DNA from: Candidatus Vesicomyosocius okutanii
GTDB lineage: Bacteria > Pseudomonadota > Gammaproteobacteria > PS1 > Pseudothioglobaceae
DNA: 64,000 bases
Assembly: GCF_000010405.1 (NCBI RefSeq)
Contig: NC_009465.1
Coordinates: forward strand, 682,001-746,000
Direction: 5' to 3'
Shown here: positions 47,151 through 56,299 of the stretch, piece by piece
Layout: each line of letters begins with the position of its first letter
Numbering within the stretch: the stretch's first letter is position 1
Position numbers and translations under genes: made by a program
The notes under the pieces: model-generated
Database searches by the model: none
Told to the model about the DNA's origin: nothing
The model's input: only the letters and a program-made list of their open reading frames with translations

Positions 47151-48559
47151 TGAAAGATTTACGCATGGTGTTTAAATCTAGAATAACTAATATTCATTTT
47201 GTTGGTATTGCTGGCTCTGGTATGAGTGGTATTGCTGAGGTGTTACATAACCTTGGTTATGGTGTATCTGGTTCGGATATTAGCCAAAATAAAATTACTG
47301 ACAGGTTGAAAGAAATGGGTTGTCAAATTTATTATAAACACCATCAGGATAATATAAAAAATGCACAAGCGGTTGTTATTTCTAGTGCAATTAAAGATAA
47401 CAACCCAGAAGTAATAAAAGCACATCAACTCAATATCCCAATTGTGCCTCGCGCAGAAATGTTAGCAGAATTAATGCGTTTTAGATTTGGTATCGCAATT
47501 GCAGGCACTCACGGAAAAACCACTACTACCAGTATTATTACCCATATTCTCAATATGGCTGAACTTGACCCAACTTATATTATTGGGGGAATATTAAATT
47601 CAAGTGGAATTAATGCTAAATTAGGTGAAAGTGACTATTTAATTGCTGAAGCAGATGAATCTGATGCTTCATTTTTACACTTACAATCCATGTTAAGTGT
47701 AATTACCAATATTGACCATGAACACATGGCAACTTATAACAATGACTATCAAAAATTAAAAGATGCCTTTGTTAGTTTTAGTGCTAATTTACCGTTTTAT
47801 GGTACATGTATTATATGCATAGACGATAAAGGTGTGAATGAAATATTAAGCGACATTCATAGACCAATCATCACTTATGGTTTTAATAATGGTGCTGATA
47901 TTCAAGCTATTAATATCAAGCAAGTTGATATGCAAATGCATTTTGATATTATTTATGATAAATATACAAAACCATTCCCTATTAAGCTAAATTTAATTGG
48001 TAAACATAATATTCTTAACACATTAGCAGCCATTGGTATTTGCTGTGAACTTAATATTAAGGTTAACATTATCCAAAAGGCATTGGCTAACTTTTCTGGC
48101 GTTGCTAGACGACTTGATTACCATGGAAAATTAAATATTAATAATCTCCAAATATCTTTGTTTGATGATTATGGTCATCATCCAAAGGAAATAAGCGCTG
48201 TATTTGAATCACTTAAAGATACTTATCAAAATAAACGTTTAGTTGTTATTTTCCAGCCACATCGCTATTCTAGAACACATGATTTATTTGATAATTTTAC
48301 CCGTATACTCAGCACTGCTGATGCACTCATATTACTAGATATATATCCAGCCCAAGAAAAACCAATTGCTCATATTAATTCTTCTACCTTAGCTGATGCA
48401 ATTAGAAAATATTCTAGCTTAAATCCAGTGGTAATAAAAAACCAAAAAAAGATCTTAGATATATTACCTAACATTGTACACAATAACGACGTGCTATTAA
48501 CTTTGGGTGCAGGCGATATTCATACATTACCTGAATTGCTAAAATTCAACTATACCTAA
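47150..48559 (+). CDS. murC: UDP-N-acetylmuramate-L-alanine ligase
   Basis: Adds L-Ala to UDP-MurNAc, 469 residues. The Rossmann motif is GIAGSGMSGIAEVL (residues 20-33), the ATP loop GTHGKTTTTS, and the C-terminal GAGDIHTL. The stop is followed 11 bp later by murB. It is the third gene of ispD-ispF-murC-murB-ddl. Confidence 0.97.
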   Translation: MKDLRMVFKSRITNIHFVGIAGSGMSGIAEVLHNLGYGVSGSDISQNKITDRLKEMGCQIYYKHHQDNIKNAQAVVISSAIKDNNPEVIKAHQLNIPIVPRAEMLAELMRFRFGIAIAGTHGKTTTTSIITHILNMAELDPTYIIGGILNSSGINAKLGESDYLIAEADESDASFLHLQSMLSVITNIDHEHMATYNNDYQKLKDAFVSFSANLPFYGTCIICIDDKGVNEILSDIHRPIITYGFNNGADIQAINIKQVDMQMHFDIIYDKYTKPFPIKLNLIGKHNILNTLAAIGICCELNIKVNIIQKALANFSGVARRLDYHGKLNINNLQISLFDDYGHHPKEISAVFESLKDTYQNKRLVVIFQPHRYSRTHDLFDNFTRILSTADALILLDIYPAQEKPIAHINSSTLADAIRKYSSLNPVVIKNQKKILDILPNIVHNNDVLLTLGAGDIHTLPELLKFNYT

Positions 48560-48570
48560 GAATAACTGAT

Positions 48571-49404
48571 TTGATATTACGTAATGAATCCATGAATTCA
48601 CATTGTTCATTTAGAACAGGTGGATTAGCGCAATATTTTTTTATCCCAAACGATTTAAAAGATTTATCTAATTTTCTTAAAATAAATACCAAACCACTGT
48701 TATTTTTAGGATTAGGGAGTAACTTACTTATACGTGACCAAGGTTTTAAAGGTGTAGTAATTAAGTTGAGCAACTTAAAACAAACAAAAATTGAAAAAAA
48801 TACTATATGGGTTGAAGCAGGTGTAACATTAGCAAAACTATCTAGATTATGCTATGCAAACTGTCTATACGGTGGTGAGTTCTTATCTGCCATTCCAGGT
48901 ACTGTTGGTGGAGCACTGATGATGAATGCAGGTGCATTTGGTTTTGAATTTTGGCAACATGTTGTTAGTGTAACTACTATTAATCAATTAGGCATTGTAT
49001 TTAAACGAACGAAAGATAATTTTAATATTGGATATCGGCATGTTCACGCTCAACACTCTAACGAATATTTTATTAATGCAACATTAACATTTAATCAAAC
49101 AAAACCACAAAAAGATATCAAACAATTACTAGATAAACGTAATCAATATCAGCCTACTGGTAAGGCAAGTTGTGGCAGTGTATTTAAAAATCCAAAAAAT
49201 TATTTTGCAGCAAAGTTAATTGAAGAGAGCCAATTGAAAGGCGTTTGTATAGGTGGTGCTTGCATATCAAACAAACATACTAATTTTATCATCAACCAAA
49301 ACAAAGCCAGTAGTTCTGATATTATAAATTTAATTACACACATTCAACAAACCGTAAAATCGAACTTTGATATTGACTTAGAGTTAGAAGTGATAATTAA
49401 ATGA
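48571..49404 (+). CDS. murB: UDP-N-acetylenolpyruvoylglucosamine reductase
   Basis: FAD enzyme making UDP-MurNAc, 277 residues (short type II form). FAD-binding motifs: FRTGGLAQYF, FLGLGSNLLIRD and SAIPGTVGGALMMNAGAFG. The catalytic Ser region is GKASCGSVFKNP. The start is a TTG at 48571. It overlaps ddl by 4 bp. Confidence 0.95.
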   Translation: MILRNESMNSHCSFRTGGLAQYFFIPNDLKDLSNFLKINTKPLLFLGLGSNLLIRDQGFKGVVIKLSNLKQTKIEKNTIWVEAGVTLAKLSRLCYANCLYGGEFLSAIPGTVGGALMMNAGAFGFEFWQHVVSVTTINQLGIVFKRTKDNFNIGYRHVHAQHSNEYFINATLTFNQTKPQKDIKQLLDKRNQYQPTGKASCGSVFKNPKNYFAAKLIEESQLKGVCIGGACISNKHTNFIINQNKASSSDIINLITHIQQTVKSNFDIDLELEVIIK

Positions 49405-50282
49405 TTGCAATACTAATGGGGGGAAATTCAGCAGAAAGAGCAATTTCTCTTAAAAGTGGCGAAGCTATTTATCAGACACTCAACAATCAAAATATTGATT
49501 GTTTTACATTTGACTGGTATGGGGATAACTTATCAGAATTTTGGCAACAAGAATTTGACCAAGTATTTATTATATTACATGGGCGTGGTGGTGAAGACGG
49601 ATATATTCAAAAACAACTAGAAAACCGAGGTATTTGTTATACAGGCTCTGATTCGAATGCTAGTCATAATAGTATGGACAAAGCACGCACCAAAATAATC
49701 TGGGAACAGCACAGTCTTACACTTGCACCTTCTATTATTGCAAATATTGATCAACCTATTAATCCTATTAACTTTCCATTACCTTGGGCGGTTAAACCAA
49801 CCTTAGAAGGTTCCAGTATTGGCATTAGTAAAGTTGACAATCAGATGCAATTAAATGATGCATTAATGCTTGCCTGGCAATACGCCCCATATGCTTTAAT
49901 TGAGCAATGGATTAAAGGTGATGAATATACAGTAGCAATTTTAGGTGATAAAGCCTTGCCAGTTGTGAGGATTATAACTGATCAGAATTTTTATGATTAT
50001 GAGTCAAAATATCACTCGAATAAGACTCAATATTTATGCCCTTGTAATCTAAGTCTAACTCAGGAAAAAGCATTACAAGCCATTGCACTTAAAGCATTTT
50101 TTGCTATTAATGCCAAAGGATGGGGGCGAGTAGATTTCATTATTAACCAACATAATAAACCTTATCTATTAGAAATAAATACCGTTCCTGGTATGACTTC
50201 ACATTCATTAGTTCCCATGGCGGCGAAAGCAATAGGCATAAGCTTTAATAAATTGGTAACGTCAATTATTAATGAAATATAA
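49401..50282 (+). CDS. ddl: D-alanine-D-alanine ligase
   Basis: ATP-grasp ligase for the peptidoglycan cross-link dipeptide, 293 residues. Motifs: MGGNSAERAISLKSG at the N-terminus, HGRGGEDGYIQ, KPTLEGSSIGISKV and EINTVPGMTSHSLVP. It is followed directly, with an 11-bp overlap, by the ftsQ remnant rather than intact ftsQ-ftsA-ftsZ. Confidence 0.96.
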   Translation: MIAILMGGNSAERAISLKSGEAIYQTLNNQNIDCFTFDWYGDNLSEFWQQEFDQVFIILHGRGGEDGYIQKQLENRGICYTGSDSNASHNSMDKARTKIIWEQHSLTLAPSIIANIDQPINPINFPLPWAVKPTLEGSSIGISKVDNQMQLNDALMLAWQYAPYALIEQWIKGDEYTVAILGDKALPVVRIITDQNFYDYESKYHSNKTQYLCPCNLSLTQEKALQAIALKAFFAINAKGWGRVDFIINQHNKPYLLEINTVPGMTSHSLVPMAAKAIGISFNKLVTSIINEI

Positions 50283-50520
50283 ACGTATAAATAGGTTAAA
50301 AAATCTACTTATCAACTCATATTCACTACTATCTATTATTCCATTTGAACTTGTTATAGTTATATAAGACATAGAAAATACTCATCTAAGTGAATTCTTA
50401 AAAGTTGATATTAATTGGAAAATTGATAAAAATCTTTTAGTTTCATAACAAGTATTAATACAATTAATACTAAAATAGTATTCATTCTAATAATAACATC
50501 AAAGAAACTATGAAAAATAG
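50272..50520 (+). pseudogene. ftsQ: Probable ftsQ remnant
   Basis: An ATG at 50272 overlaps the end of ddl and gives MKYKRINRLKNLLINSYSLL then SIIPFELVIVI, a basic N-terminus plus one membrane helix, before a stop. Reading on in frame gives DIENTHLSEFLKVDINWKID then KNLLVS, stop, QVLIQLILK. This resembles an FtsQ POTRA domain (F.V..I.V.GN......L...I). Position in the dcw cluster supports the call. The match is short, and the remaining 180 residues cannot be found. Confidence 0.5.
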
Positions 50521-50582
50521 AGTGTGAATTAACACTAGTAGAATAGAAATTTATAGTATTTATTTTTCAAACTTCTCTTTAG

Positions 50583-51340
50583 TTATTCTGAGATAAAATA
50601 ATATTGATCATTATTTTGTGAAACTAACACAATCAAATATTCGTTTACTTTAACCATATTATTATGCAAATTATTCACACTTTTTATCTGACTTATTGTA
50701 GTGTTAAATCGATGAGCAATCTTACTTAGACTATCACCATAATTAATCTAATAATATACTTATCTTACTCTATTACTTTTTAAATATTTAGACAAATTTT
50801 CTTTAAAAATTGCAACTTTATCAACCTGTAACAGCAAATTATAAGAATCCTCATTTGATGTTGCCCAGCGTTTAAGTCCTGGATTTAAAGTATATAACTA
50901 TTCTAAATATAGTTCTATCCATTCAGAAATTAACACTAAATTAAATCGCGAATCAAGCTTAATAGCTTAAACTTTAAACAGTTTATTAAGGTTTTTTAAA
51001 TACTTAATTAATCTGCTGCCTTAGTTAAAACAAGTATATCACGACGATCGTCATACCACAAATTATTTTCTAAACTATAGAGTTTTTCAGTCAAAAGAAT
51101 AAACTGCAACAAACCTGAAACCATACCATGTAAATAAGAAAATGGATAATAAGCTGATTCAATAATTGGCATTAAAGCAATCTCAATCAGTAATCCAGCA
51201 CGTTCTACTTCTGTTTACTAAATACAAATAGGCCCGTGTACGCTTAATAATACGCGTTAAATAGTCAGGATTTTTTAAACCAATCAATATGCCAAAACTA
51301 GGGTACGCTTAACATATAACAATTGGAAATATAACACCCC
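50583..51340 (-). pseudogene. mltD: Membrane-bound lytic transglycosylase D, decayed
   Basis: The minus strand still spells most of MltD. From the upstream end: LKNPDYLTRIIKRTRAYLYL, then IALMPIIESAYYPFSYLHGM, VSGLLQFI, NLWYDDRRDILVLTKAAD, stop, then TSNEDSYNLLLQVDKVAIFK. A LysM domain follows at about 50600-50745: YGDSLSKIAHRFNTTISQIK then SVNNLHNNMVKVNEYLIVLV, to a stop at 50583. The family has ALLPVVESAYDPFAYSHGRAAGLWQFIP and WWYDGRRD.LAST.AALDYL at these places. The catalytic Glu (VES) is kept as IES, but frameshifts and stops split the gene at least five times. Confidence 0.9.
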
Positions 51341-51471
51341 AGATACTTCTCAATAACCAAGTTATTAATAGTACTAATTTGTATAGGATTTAACACTACT
51401 TTTATAAGAGTGTTTAAAACTATAGTACCCTCACAAATACCAAATAATAGGAAAAAATAGTTTACAAAAAT

Positions 51472-51780
51472 TTAAGATGTTGAACTACCTACACATTTAG
51501 GTGAATCTGGTACACCATTTTTCATCTGCCACTCATCAGATGTATAAGTATGTATTGATAATGCATGAATATAAGTCATCTCTTCTTTAAATAATTGGTT
51601 AATAAAACGATGCCTTTCAATTAGTTTTAAATCATCAAAATAATCACTCACTACAATTAACTTAAAATGAGATTCACTACTAGGACCAGAATGGTTATGA
51701 GATTCATTAAAAACCTCAAGATAACTTGGACTTAATGCTATTTGTAATTGTTCAGTTAAATGTTGTTGCATATTATTCAT
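51472..51780 (-). CDS. bolA: BolA family protein
   Basis: 102-residue BolA/IbaG-type protein. YLEVFNESHNHSGPSSESHF matches the BolA core with its conserved His. The closing HALSIHTYTSDEWQ is the usual C-terminal strand-helix. BolA proteins bind [2Fe-2S] clusters together with monothiol glutaredoxins. A short serine-rich tail follows. The gene stands alone between degraded regions. Confidence 0.88.
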   Translation of the reverse strand: MNNMQQHLTEQLQIALSPSYLEVFNESHNHSGPSSESHFKLIVVSDYFDDLKLIERHRFINQLFKEEMTYIHALSIHTYTSDEWQMKNGVPDSPKCVGSSTS

Positions 51781-52692
51781 ATCACACTACCTTCAAAAAA
51801 AATTCAAAAATATCAGAGAATAAATCTTCTCTAAACATGTCTTGTTTCACTAACAAGGGTCACAAGAATAAATCTTATAATTTACTAAACTATCAAAGTC
51901 AGCCAATACACCTTAGTACATATAGCCTACTTTCACCTTCCAAGTATTATTTGCTTGTGATAATATAGGGATAAGGTTAATGTTTTTATGGTTTTTAACC
52001 TATTGTTTAGATAAATCAACAAATCTATCTCATCTCTTACACCTCAATAAATATATATTATTCTCTTAAGTTTAATATCAATTACACAATTGACTATCAC
52101 TAAATAAGGCTAAACTCCGTTTCGCCAGCTACTAAAATAACGAATTTTTTACTTTTTCTCTAAAATAAAAATTCCATTTATGTCCTTTAATTTTAAGTAA
52201 TAATAATTTTTCTTACAGCCCCTTAAAAACAAAATTAGTAAATTTTCCATCTTCAGTTAAAAGAACGCGAAGTTTAATTCAAATCACTATCACTAGGTGC
52301 ATTAACAATAGAAAAAACATAAAGATCAAAATCAGGATAGATTAAATCAATGTATTGCCATACTAAACATTGTAACAAAATAAAGCTAAAAATGTTTAAA
52401 AACAATTAAACTATATCATAATTAAGATACTTGATACTTTGAACTTTACAAAGTAATGTTATCACTTTAATATCTGCAATATCTACTAAAATCCAACTAC
52501 TACCAAATAAACATTGGTTTTTACTCCATAAACTAATATATCATTTATAATATTATCCTCAGCATCATCTTGGAAAATCCTACCCTTGAATTGATCTTCA
52601 ATTGTAAACATATGTTTATATTTAATAAATTTGACTATAACATTATAATATAGATTAATGTTTCATTAACACTTAGTAATTAAAAGCTTTTT
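51781..52692. other. 900-bp region with an unidentified decayed minus-strand gene
   Basis: No intact gene. On the minus strand a continuous coding-like remnant runs from about 52612 to 52100. It starts MFTIEDQFKGRIFQDDAEDN, continues IINDILVYGVKTNVYLVVVG and, after stops and shifts, DIADIKVITLLCKVQSIKYL, YIDLIYPDFDLYVFSIVNAP, LRVLLTEDGKFTNFVFKGL and KGHKWNFYFREKVKNSLF. The first 40 residues recall BON domains, but I cannot assign the whole. Confidence 0.45.
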
Positions 52693-53610
52693 ATGCCAAT
52701 CCAAATCAACAAAACTGTGATATTTTTAATGGGACCTACCGCCTCAGGTAAAACTAATTTAGCTATTAAATTAAGCCAACAATTTAAAACTCGTCTTATT
52801 AGCGTTGATTCTGCTCTTATTTACAAAGGAATGAACATTGGCACTGCAAAACCAGATAAAGCAACTTTAAAAAAATATCCTCACTACTTAATTAATATTT
52901 GTAGTCCAGAAAGTTCATATTCGGTCTTTGATTTTATACGTGATGCTAACAAACAAATCAAAACTGCTTTTGCTAAAAATGAATTACCTATTTTAGTAGG
53001 TGGTACCTCATTTTATTTTCATGTACTAGAACACGGATTATCCAATTTACCAGAATCAAGCACCAAGTCCAAAGAAAAATTCAACCAATTACTTAGAAAT
53101 AAAGGTACAATCAAACTACACCAAGACCTTAAAAAGATTGACCCTCAAGCAGCTAATAAAATTCACCCAAACGATTCACAAAGAATCATACGTGCACTTG
53201 AAGTATTTAACCTGAGTGGAAAAACAATTAGTGAATTACAAGGCAATAAAAAACCTATTATTGACTATCCCATTAAAAAAATCATTCTCATGCCCAAACG
53301 AAACGAGCTACATACAAAAATTGAAACTCGGTTTTTATTAATGATGAAGAATGGGTTTTTAAACGAAGTTCAACATCTTAAACAAAATCCAAACCTACAC
53401 CAAAATTTATCTTCAATCCGTTGTGTTGGTTACCGACAAGCATGGCAATATTTAAACGGAAAAATAGATAAAACAGAAATGATAGAAAAAATCATCATTG
53501 CTACTCGACAACTGTGCAAACGCCAAATCACTTGGCTAAAAAGTGAAAAATACGCCTTAGTTTTAAACAATTCCAATCTTGCTAAAGCAGTCACATTCAT
53601 CAACTCATAA
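52693..53610 (+). CDS. miaA: tRNA dimethylallyltransferase MiaA
   Basis: Prenylates A37 of tRNAs reading UNN codons; its product is the MiaB substrate. 305 residues. P-loop GPTASGKTNLAIKLS (residues 14-28), the DxxxIYKGMNIGTAKP region (here DSALIYKGM) and VGGTSFYF, with RCVGYRQAWQYL near the C-terminus. mutL and hfq, frequent neighbours, are absent. Confidence 0.97.
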   Translation: MPIQINKTVIFLMGPTASGKTNLAIKLSQQFKTRLISVDSALIYKGMNIGTAKPDKATLKKYPHYLINICSPESSYSVFDFIRDANKQIKTAFAKNELPILVGGTSFYFHVLEHGLSNLPESSTKSKEKFNQLLRNKGTIKLHQDLKKIDPQAANKIHPNDSQRIIRALEVFNLSGKTISELQGNKKPIIDYPIKKIILMPKRNELHTKIETRFLLMMKNGFLNEVQHLKQNPNLHQNLSSIRCVGYRQAWQYLNGKIDKTEMIEKIIIATRQLCKRQITWLKSEKYALVLNNSNLAKAVTFINS

Positions 53611-53778
53611 AATACATCTAAGAATAGTTTTGATTTACACCTAGCAATAGTCAAAGAAATAGAACAGACTATCTCTTAGATTTTTATTTTTCTCACCAAT
53701 AAAATATACTTCTCATAAGATCCATCTTTTATATTAATCAAAGCTATCCTAATAGAACTTTTTAAAATCTAAATTAAA

Positions 53779-55077
53779 CTAAATACAATCTTTAAACACA
53801 CGTCCTCTATGCTCAAAATTATCGAACATATCAAAACTAGCACACCCTGGAGATAATAGAATTACACCGTTACTAATCATTGAACGAGCAATATTAACAG
53901 CCTCTTGCATGGTATTGGTATTGGCATAGATAATGCTGTTAGTGTTAATTTCTTGCAAAAATTGGCGAGTACTTTGCCCTATAAGGACAACTCCAGTAAT
54001 ACCCTTATTAATGAATTTAAATAATAAAGTGTAGTCTTCTTTTTTAGCAATACCACCTAGAATTAATACGATATTTTGATGTTTATACATTAAAGTTTGA
54101 ATTGCTATTATGGTAGAGATTGCGTTAGTAGCTTTTGAATCATTGTAATAATCAATGTTTTGTTTTTTAATCACCCATTCAAGTCGGTGTTCTAATGCTT
54201 TAAAATTTTTAATACTTTGTATCATAGACGATATTGGTAGCTTTATTTGATCTCCTAAAGCAAGAGCTGCAAGTATGTTCTTTGTATTGTGTTCCCCAAT
54301 TAGTTGTACTTCATCAACACTCATCAATGTATTATTACCTTTAAGTAAATAACAAATGTTGTGGCAAGTAACCGTACCAAAATCATTTGCTCTTTTAGGT
54401 ATATTAATACCAAAATATTTAACATTAGTTTGTTTAGGAATAAGTGGTTCGTCTAAATTAACTACCGAATATTGGCAATATTGATATAGACTTAATTTAG
54501 AATGAATATAATACTCAAAACTTGAGTATCGATCAAGATGATCAGGAGTAATGTTAAGAACAACACCTGTTATTAGATTCAAGTGATAGCTGTAATCTAA
54601 TTGATAACTAGATAATTCTAATACGTAATATTCTATTTTTTCATTTAAACAATCCAGTGCAGGAATACCAATATTGCCACCTATAGCAACTAGCATACCT
54701 GAATCAGCAATCATTTGTGTTAACAATTTGGTCACGGTGGATTTGCCATTAGAACCTGTAATACCAATGACAGGTGCTTTTGCAAATCTTGAAAATAATT
54801 CAATATCACTAACAATAGGAATGTTTTTTTTCATTGCCCAACCAACAATCGTTTCACTCTGAGCAATACCAGGAGAAATAAAAACCTCATCTACTTCTAT
54901 TAGTAAACTTGATGTCCATATTCCAAGAATGGGTTTTGATTTAAAAAGTAAGCTAGTATATTTAGATAAAAAAGGCGGATTCATACGACTATCAGCAATT
55001 TTATAATTAATATTTTGTTCTGATAGAAAACGGGCAATTGAGAATCCTGTTTTTCCTAAGCCTAAAATCAATTTCAT
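53779..55077 (-). CDS. murD: UDP-N-acetylmuramoylalanine-D-glutamate ligase
   Basis: Adds D-Glu to UDP-MurNAc-L-Ala, 432 residues. N-terminal GLGKTGFSIARFL, ATP loop GITGSNGKSTVTKLL, the central HNTKNILAALALG, and YYNDSKATN with the ligand binding the carbamylated Lys region. C-terminal LLSPGCASFDMFDNFEHRG is diagnostic. It is divergent from the BI-1 gene and separate from the murC-ddl cluster. Confidence 0.97.
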   Translation of the reverse strand: MKLILGLGKTGFSIARFLSEQNINYKIADSRMNPPFLSKYTSLLFKSKPILGIWTSSLLIEVDEVFISPGIAQSETIVGWAMKKNIPIVSDIELFSRFAKAPVIGITGSNGKSTVTKLLTQMIADSGMLVAIGGNIGIPALDCLNEKIEYYVLELSSYQLDYSYHLNLITGVVLNITPDHLDRYSSFEYYIHSKLSLYQYCQYSVVNLDEPLIPKQTNVKYFGINIPKRANDFGTVTCHNICYLLKGNNTLMSVDEVQLIGEHNTKNILAALALGDQIKLPISSMIQSIKNFKALEHRLEWVIKKQNIDYYNDSKATNAISTIIAIQTLMYKHQNIVLILGGIAKKEDYTLLFKFINKGITGVVLIGQSTRQFLQEINTNSIIYANTNTMQEAVNIARSMISNGVILLSPGCASFDMFDNFEHRGRVFKDCI

Positions 55078-55137
55078 ATAGCTATTTTCTCTGTAACATA
55101 ACTCATATTTTATACTTTCAAATACGAGGCATCATTC

Positions 55138-55797
55138 ATGAATACAAACGTTAATACTCAAATACGTGATACTAATATTAATAGCATTTTAAGAAATACT
55201 TACCAATTACTATCTGCAACCTTGTTATTTAGTGGACTAATGGCTTATTTTGCTATGTCTCTAAACCTGCCAAACTTTGGTTTTCTAATCACTCTTGGTG
55301 GTTATTTTGGCTTGCTATATTTAACCAATAAATTTAAAAATTCAAGTTACGGAATTTTAGCAGTATTCGCATTAACAGGCTTTATGGGACTAACATTAGG
55401 ACCTATTATTAGTGCTTATACAACAACTTTTTCAAATGGCTCTGAACTAATTGCTATGGCAATGACAGGTACGGGTCTTATCTTTTTATCTTTGTCTTTT
55501 TATGCTGTTACTTCAGGTAAAGATTTTAGTTTTTTATCTGGTTTCTTAACAGCAGGTGTCATTGTAGCATTTTTAGCAGGAATTGCCGCTTACTTTTTTG
55601 CTATACCAGCATTATCATTAACTGTATCTGTGGCATTTATTTTATTAATGAGTGGATTAATTTTGTTTGAGACTTCAAACATTATCCACGGTGGTGAAAC
55701 TAATTACATTATGGCAACAGTAACACTGTTTATTTCAATTTATAACTTATTTTTAAGTTTATTGCAGTTGCTAGGAGTGTTTTCTGGAGAAGATTAG
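55138..55797 (+). CDS. Bax inhibitor-1 / YccA family membrane protein
   Basis: 219-residue, seven-helix membrane protein of the BI-1/YccA/TMBIM family. It has the typical LRNTYQLLSATLLFSGLMAY start, LTGFMGLTLGPII, and ETSNIIHGGETNYIMATVTL with the conserved acidic residues near the last helices. E. coli YccA regulates FtsH; ion conduction is proposed for some relatives. Exact role unknown. Confidence 0.9.
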   Translation: MNTNVNTQIRDTNINSILRNTYQLLSATLLFSGLMAYFAMSLNLPNFGFLITLGGYFGLLYLTNKFKNSSYGILAVFALTGFMGLTLGPIISAYTTTFSNGSELIAMAMTGTGLIFLSLSFYAVTSGKDFSFLSGFLTAGVIVAFLAGIAAYFFAIPALSLTVSVAFILLMSGLILFETSNIIHGGETNYIMATVTLFISIYNLFLSLLQLLGVFSGED

Positions 55798-56260
55798 TTT
55801 TTAACAAAAAAATTAATTGAATTAATAGCCGAGGGGATAGCGAACTAATATTGGCATTGTTATTAATAATGATAAACAATAATTCTCAGTAAATACTTTA
55901 AACAAGATTATTGGTAATTATCATTTTAACTAGAATAAGTTGGACGCTTTTTTTCGAGATTTATCTGAAGAAGCTGAATACTGTATATATAAACGTTCTT
56001 AATAAAATACTAAAATAGCTATGCTACGATTTACTTGATTATCATATTAGACATAAACCAAAATTTATATGTATCTATCAAAACAAAATAAGTTTAGTGA
56101 TTTGTTACATTTTACCCCAGATGACAAAATATCACACTCTCACAAATAGAAGTTTGATAGTTAGATATGAGTAAACTATTAATACACTATTGAAAATAGG
56201 ATTAACTTTGAATTAATAAATTAATTACCCTTTAATAACTAATGTACACATAAATATCCT
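55798..56260. other. Spacer between the BI-1 gene and hom
   Basis: 460 AT-rich bases. A plus-strand piece at 55940-56000 reads LDAFFRDLSEEAEYCIYKRS before a stop, a possible gene fragment (the pattern recalls GNAT acetyltransferases, weakly). Nothing else is evident. Confidence 0.3.
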
Positions 56261-56299
56261 GTGAGTATAATGTACTATTTGATTGTATTTAATATAGGA

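Noticed and set aside
51726-51968. 80-codon plus-strand frame overlapping the bolA start
   Set aside because: No ribosome site, antisense to bolA, low-complexity composition and no family resemblance.
55940-56000. GNAT acetyltransferase remnant
   Set aside because: A 20-residue resemblance only; not enough to support a call.
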